Shown in pieces: positions 42,501-49,727 of a stretch of 64,000 nucleotides of DNA. The DNA is from Echinarachnius parma (taxonomy: Eukaryota > Echinodermata > Echinoidea > Clypeasteroida > Echinarachniidae). The notes under the pieces are model-generated. The model saw only the letters and a list, made by a program, of their open reading frames with translations. It ran no database searches and had not been told where the DNA came from. Made by a program: the position numbers and the translations under genes. Position 1 is the stretch's first letter, and the number at the start of each line of letters is the position of its first letter. The stretch covers positions 1 to 64,000 of the forward strand of contig JBAMJV010009772.1 of the NCBI GenBank assembly GCA_037951105.1. The letters are read 5' to 3'.

Positions 42501-45500
42501 GGACCGAAGGGAGAGAGGGGAGACTATGGACCCAAGGGAGACCGTGGAGAACAAGTAAGTGAACCCTATTCATTTTGATTTAGTTTCAGTTTAGTTTATT
42601 GTAAAACTGCGTTTTAAGTCTGAAGATGACACCACATCCATAAGTCGCAAGACATTATGTACAAACATATTATTTTAATTTTGTATTAGTTTTATTTATT
42701 GGTATAATTGCTATAGATACCAAACTGATCAGCAGCAGTGCTGAAAGGATCAGTGTACATGTACATTTTGAATATAAAACAAACATAGTAAATAATACAA
42801 TATAGTAATTTGATTTTTAAAAAACCAATGGATTAAAATAAACAATATAACCAAATGTTTGTTTTTTGCTTCTTCAAATAAAGAATGTTTTACATAAATA
42901 AACAAAACACTTTTCCCACTATTACTTCATTAAATTATTAGTGATACAAATACATGTGCCAGCAAAAGTAATGTTGCATGGATGTAACAGCCGATTACCC
43001 AACTAATTATGAAGTACCATATTATTCCCTGACAACACTTGCTAAAGCCTTTACATTTAGTGCACAGTTTCTTAAAATGTAATTACTCTGTGAGGATTAA
43101 TGATCAATAATACGTTATACCGGTGTTTCAGAATCTTGGTTGCAGCCTAAAATCTGACTTTTTAATTCATAAATTTCCCTTATTAATTTGTTTTCTATTT
43201 TCCATCCTAGATTTGATTCATTTTTTATTTCACATATTACACAATGAATTTCATTAAATCAATAAACTATAAATGTATGTTAATTAGAATCAGGTTCCTG
43301 TACAATAATATTACAGATATTAATAGTTTTGATAAAAGTAAGAGATTAATTCAACTGTTTGCAATTTTTAACAGCTCAACATTTGTTTGTATCTTGTTGT
43401 GAACTTGCTCTCATAAATAAAAATGTGACTATATTTAACAAATATAACAACTTATATTCTATTTTTAATGCCATATATTTTATATTTAATTACTTTTATA
43501 GGGATCTCTTGGTGCACCCGTAAGTACACACAAATTCTTCTCTTTAATTTCCTGTACAGATTTTGTAATATTCTTGTAATAATATGTTGTACTATCATTA
43601 ATAAACATGCTCTACATTTCATTCTTGCATCGATTTAAGATATTATGTGATGTGGTTTTTGTAAGATTGTAGAAATAGCAATTATCCATAATCTGTGTAT
43701 GAACAATAACTTTCAAATTGGATATGGCTGAAACATATATCACTTTAATTTCACTACTGGGTCATTCAATATTGAATATTCAATACTAAAGAGGAAATAA
43801 GATGATTAATAATTTATTTAATGTTATAGATATGTCTATTTTACTATTTAATTAATATTGCAATTGTCTACTTACCCCACTTCTTGACAAAAGTAGCGTA
43901 ATCTCTCTATCTATCAACAATAAGTAGAAGCTTGGTGAGATGTTAGTTAGTGCTCAATATCATTCCACAATTCTTGTATGCATTTAAAACAACAGTTATG
44001 AGTTATGAGTAGTGTGACTAGAGTCGAATATGGCACTCGGAATGTTAATGAAGAATAAATATTCATTTATGAGACATTTTTTGACTAGGAGACTAGTGCT
44101 AATTTGGAGCACTGTTTATTTCTTAGATAGATAGATAAATAGGTTGATAGATAACTGGCTGACACTTTGAAATAATATAAAATTTTCCAAAGAAATATAT
44201 CATTAATTTCTGTATTTGTTTCTTTTCTTCTATTCACAGGGTCCACCTGCCACAGCTGAGGTAAATACAAAGTTTAAATTTTTTACTATTTTGATATTTT
44301 ATTGCGATGATTTTAGTCATTTGTACTAATGTGATTATTTAGTAATGCTGTTAATTCTGTTCAACTTATATCATGTTTAACAGTTGAAGACTAAAGTATG
44401 GCCATTGAATATTTGTGATTAATTTGACTCTGAACAGTAAATTAAATCAAGTAATTTATTATCAACCGATCTTGCATTTTTGAAATGATTTTATTCACCG
44501 AAAGATATATATATCACCTTGAGTAAGTCTTTAGATAAATGCGCTCTAAAAATATTTATATTATTATTATTATTTTTGTTTTTAAACTGGGCAGTATCTC
44601 CAAGCCATGTTGGATCGTGGGATGCTTACCCTGCGACCTGACATGTACCCCGACTTCGGCACTGGTGGATTCGGAGCGGGTGCTCAGGCAAACGGCGAAC
44701 AGAGCTCTGGACCATCCACGGGCCCTGACGGATCTTCTAGCAGCGCCAACCCGTACGGCGGCCAGAGGAGGCGAAAGCGCCAGGCTCCCGACACCTTCGA
44801 CAACGATTTCCCCAGTCTGGACGAGCTGCTGAACAACGGACTGACAGGGTTGGAGGACATGCCAGACCTGCCGTTCCAGTACATCCCTGGCTTCGACGAG
44901 CTGCCGCTACCCTACGTCAAGGCCATGGAGGTCCTGTTCTCGTCGCTGGACCAGCTGCAGACTGATGTGGAGGGAATCAAGAAGCCGAACGGAACCAAGG
45001 ATAACCCGGCGCGCACCTGCAAGGACCTCTTCATGTGCCACCCCAAGACCCAGGATGGTTGGTCAAAGGATTTTCATGAGTTTTGATTCGAATTATGTTT
45101 AGTTTAAATTCGTTTTATTTGTTGTATCAATGGAAACACAGTTCAGGAAAAAAATGTGTACAATTTGGAAGTGAAATCTCTAGGTGATTATTATAAGAAC
45201 CTAGAAGATTCTAAGATAAATAGCGATTTTATCCTAATGATTAAGTCTTTTCCTCCCAGGGTATTATTGGTTCAATCCAAGTATCGGGAGGGTTGCCCCG
45301 CTGATGCTTTCTATGTCTTTTACAACATGACTATATTTACATTTACGTAAAATAGTAATTTTTTCATGACTATCCCCATTCTGTTTTTGCCACCCCCAGG
45401 TTATTATTGGATCGATCCAAATGAAGGTTGCATCGACGATGCTTTCTATGCCTTCTGCAACATGACCGCTGGTGGAGATACTTGTATATCAGCAGATAAT

Positions 45501-48500
45501 GATACTTCGCATGTAAGTTGCTTCCCCTTACCTTGCAAAATATTGCAAATGCTATTTAGACAAGATAGTTTGCAAACGCTAGGTAGAAAAGATCATTGCA
45601 AATGCTTGATAGATGTATTGCAAATGATATGTAGACATTTTTCAAATGCAAGGTAGCCAATTGCAAATGCCAAGTAGACATATAACAATTGCCCCAAATT
45701 AGGTAGACATTACAAATATTAGGTTAACTTATTGCATATGTGAGGTAGACACATTGTGAATGCTAGATAAACATTTTGTTTGGTTAGCAATACTGCACAG
45801 TAGCTGTATTTAATGGACATTTTGGGGAAATATATTTTTTGAGAATGAATTTGCCGAAAAAGTTTGAGTTTGATCTTAACTGATTATTACGAAATAAGTT
45901 CACAGAAGGCATCTATGTGGTAATATCGCTCCTGCTTTTCTTGTGCTCCTGTGTTTTCAATGTTCCAAGCTGAGTAGAAATAGTTAGTGATAAGTTGATC
46001 TCATGTAGCAACAGAAAAACATCTGCTTTTCTTGACAATTAGATAGCACAGTTCAGTAACTATTCAATTGGTTTTGATGTCAGACAACTGTTTCGATTGT
46101 TCTTTGATTGTGCTTTCTGTGTGCATCTGTCCTTCTATGTTGTATATATGCCAAGGCATAGAAGTGTAAAAGCAAGATTCAAAACATAATCTTAGTCCCT
46201 TTTTTGGTCTTTAATGATGATTCTGCTAGGATCGAAATCTCAGGCCCCACATTGCCTCTCATGTTATTACATAGGCGATTTATTAGTTTTCCAGCAGTTT
46301 TTTCTCATAATCTTACTGAAGAAAAAAAATAGACATCATTATAATAGATGTTGAACCCAAAATGTTAAGAATGTTCGTAGCTGTAAGACACTGGAAGATA
46401 AATGCAGATACTAATAAGATTATGTAAGGAACTATTACAAAGAAAATTGCTGTTGAATAGCCCTGTATCAATAACTTTACCAAGAAATTAACACCCCTAT
46501 CATTTTCACTAAAACTTACAATATACAAAACTATAATATTGACTAAAAGGAAAGAAGAATGCTTTGTTGGTATTCACCTGTAAAGTAATTGTGATATATT
46601 TTCTCCATGTATATTACATTAACAAGCCCATACTTGTATTCATGTACAGCTTTTAAAAAAGCCTCATACTGCTTTTTGCAAAAACAAAGACAAATAAAGC
46701 CCTTAAACTGCTTTAAAATGGCTTTGCAAATATAAGTTATGTAAAAAAGGAAGGATTGATTGATATTAAAGCAACAAAGTCTGTCCACAAATTATTTAGA
46801 TTTTGTATATTTATTTTTCAGATGATCTGATTTACCAAAAAGTTATTACTTGCATATTAATTATAATTTGTCATGCCAAGTATATTATTTGATATGTATT
46901 TTACAATGACCAAAATATACCTACCGATCTGTAATCCAAATTAGTTATACATTAACACAATTCTAATCTTTTATCTTTTGGCCAAAGTATAAATGATTAA
47001 TGATATAATCTTTCATTATTACTTTTCTTACAAATAATTGAGTATACATTAACATGATTATAATACAGTTAATTTTTATATCAACTAGCTTTTTAATGAT
47101 GAAAAACAAAATATGATAGAAAAATTGTATTACCAATATCGCTTTTCTCTTCTGCTTTCCCCCATGCAATGTCTTTATCCTTACAGCGCGTCTACAATCT
47201 CACGGAAGAAGATTCGGTATATTTTACTAACATGACCTAATATCGATGTATTTTGGTTTTGCCATGTGTATCTTTCATATATTTTGTGCAGCTTTATGTT
47301 ATCAGCAACTTTATCTTTACACGTCACAACATAATTATAGTGTTTTGTTTTTGTTTGACAGATGATTATATCACAGAAGAGTTACTCGTTACAATAACAT
47401 AAATAAACAGTAATTTGAGAAAGTCTTACAAGTCTTACACAACATGCGAAAACCTGACACATCACAAATTACACAACTGTTTATCATAAGTGTGTTCAAG
47501 CAAGTTATAAAGAGCAAGGAAAATCAAACATTATTGTCACTAATACACATATTTCTCAACAATAATGTCTTTGTTTTGTTTGAAATTTTGAAAACAAAAA
47601 TTGAAACTTGCTATTAACCCTGAATTAATGAATTATTGAAAGTGTGATGCTTATAGTATTCAAAATATTCGATTTATATTTTATTTGCTGTTACATATAG
47701 AAGCCTATAAATATAAAACGTGAAATCTCCTGATGGTATCATAATAAGTAAGCATATTATGTGGAAATAAACTGATCCTTTAACATCTGCCCGAAAAAAA
47801 AATTACCTTTAGAAGTTTTAAACAGTTTATTTAATCATAACTATCAATATTTTTGTGAGATATTATATAAATTAATTGAACACATACAATTTGTGTATTC
47901 TCTTTCAGTTCGAAATCTCCATACATTCACACACAATTTATGTCAACAAATCTTAATAAACATTATTATCTAGAAACAATATTCATTAGCATCATTTTTT
48001 TATTCAAGAATAAATGATAAATGCGATAAACCTCAGTGATAATATATCATAATTTTCCTTTCAAATTAATTATTTTCATTATAAAATTTGATGTCTTCAA
48101 ATTTTAATTAATCATTTACTTCATTGACCACACAATCACAAACATTATTTACATTTTTTGTTCTGTATTATCGCTTATGTAAAAATAAGTTATGTCTTTT
48201 TGTCATGTCCCGTTTGTCACATTTGCAGCCTTATTCTATGTGCAACTATCTTGAGAATGTTTTATAATGTTATATGGTCTGTTTATGTATAATTTTGTCT
48301 AATGTTTATATTATATATGTGTTCATTTTATAATAACGTTATGCCAAGATATATGCAATATATATAATGAAACATTAATCTAACTTGGATTTGAACAAAT
48401 TACTTTAAGTAAAAAAAAAATCAAATTATCTATTAAAAATTAATTATTTAAAGCCTTTAGTTCTGTAGTAGAAACTGTAAAATTGCATTTAAATGGATGC

Positions 48501-49662
48501 CTTAAGCTTGCATGCCTGCGCAATGTATGTGCATCGTGTGAGGTAGGACCAAGTGATAAATCCTTGCCGTAGAGATTGTTGCTATGGCTGTGATGTTCGT
48601 TGCTATGGCAATGCAATAAATAGCTCATTTAAAGTGATATTCAGTCATTGGTGAACAGACAATGCTCAAAGAAAAGCTTGATTAGTTCAAGTTTAAAATG
48701 TGTTTTTAACTATCAAACACCAGAAATTGTAAAGTTTGATCCTTGTTGTTAAAATCTCTGCAATAGATATGAAATTAAAGGTTTTGTTTGTTTGCATTGC
48801 ATGAAGCGAGCTTCAATCAATCACATAAACAACACAACATCACAATAGTGGGGGAGGGGGGGGGGGGGTTACACTAGGGTCTGTAGCCCCCTGACTGTAT
48901 TGAAAATAGCTAAAATCTGGTAGATACAGTACATCTTCTTAATTCAGACAGTGATTTGGGGTGACTTGTATAATTATATACCCATGAATACAACATATAA
49001 TTTTATTTTTTTTAAATGCAACTTTGGGGGGAACAATGGTCAGGTTGAACTGAATCCAAGGATATACAAGTTAAACCATTACCAACTTCCAAATAAATAT
49101 AACTGTGTTACAGCTTCTGAGAAGCATATCTACCACAATATTAACTGTGCAATTATATTCAACTACATGCTTGTATTTATCTGCTATGTATATACATTTC
49201 TGTCTCGTGGACTACTGAGTCACATATATATATATTTACGTATATAAATTTATATATTGTTATTTTAACTTCTGCATCACTGATAAATACACATATTTAT
49301 TTATCTATCTATTATGTTTATTAGTAACATGTTTATGTGTAGCATGCTTGAAATATATGCAATATATGTACAAAAATACATCAAATGCATGATGCATGTT
49401 TGATCTATTGTATGTGGTCATGATAATAATTGATGAATTAAAACTTTACAGTGCAATTGCTAATTTGTTTCCTTTTTATTTCTAACAGAGTGATAACAAA
49501 GGATTCCGCAAAGCCACGCCAGGTGACTGGTTCCTTGAAAACCTGTTTGGCAAGGAGGTGAGAAATATATTTATGTTTACCCATTCACTGCTCTGGGACC
49601 TGGGATCACAGGTTCCCATGAGGTCTCGTCACTATGATGATGATGTTGGTGGTGGTGATGAA

Positions 49663-49727
<65 letters not shown>

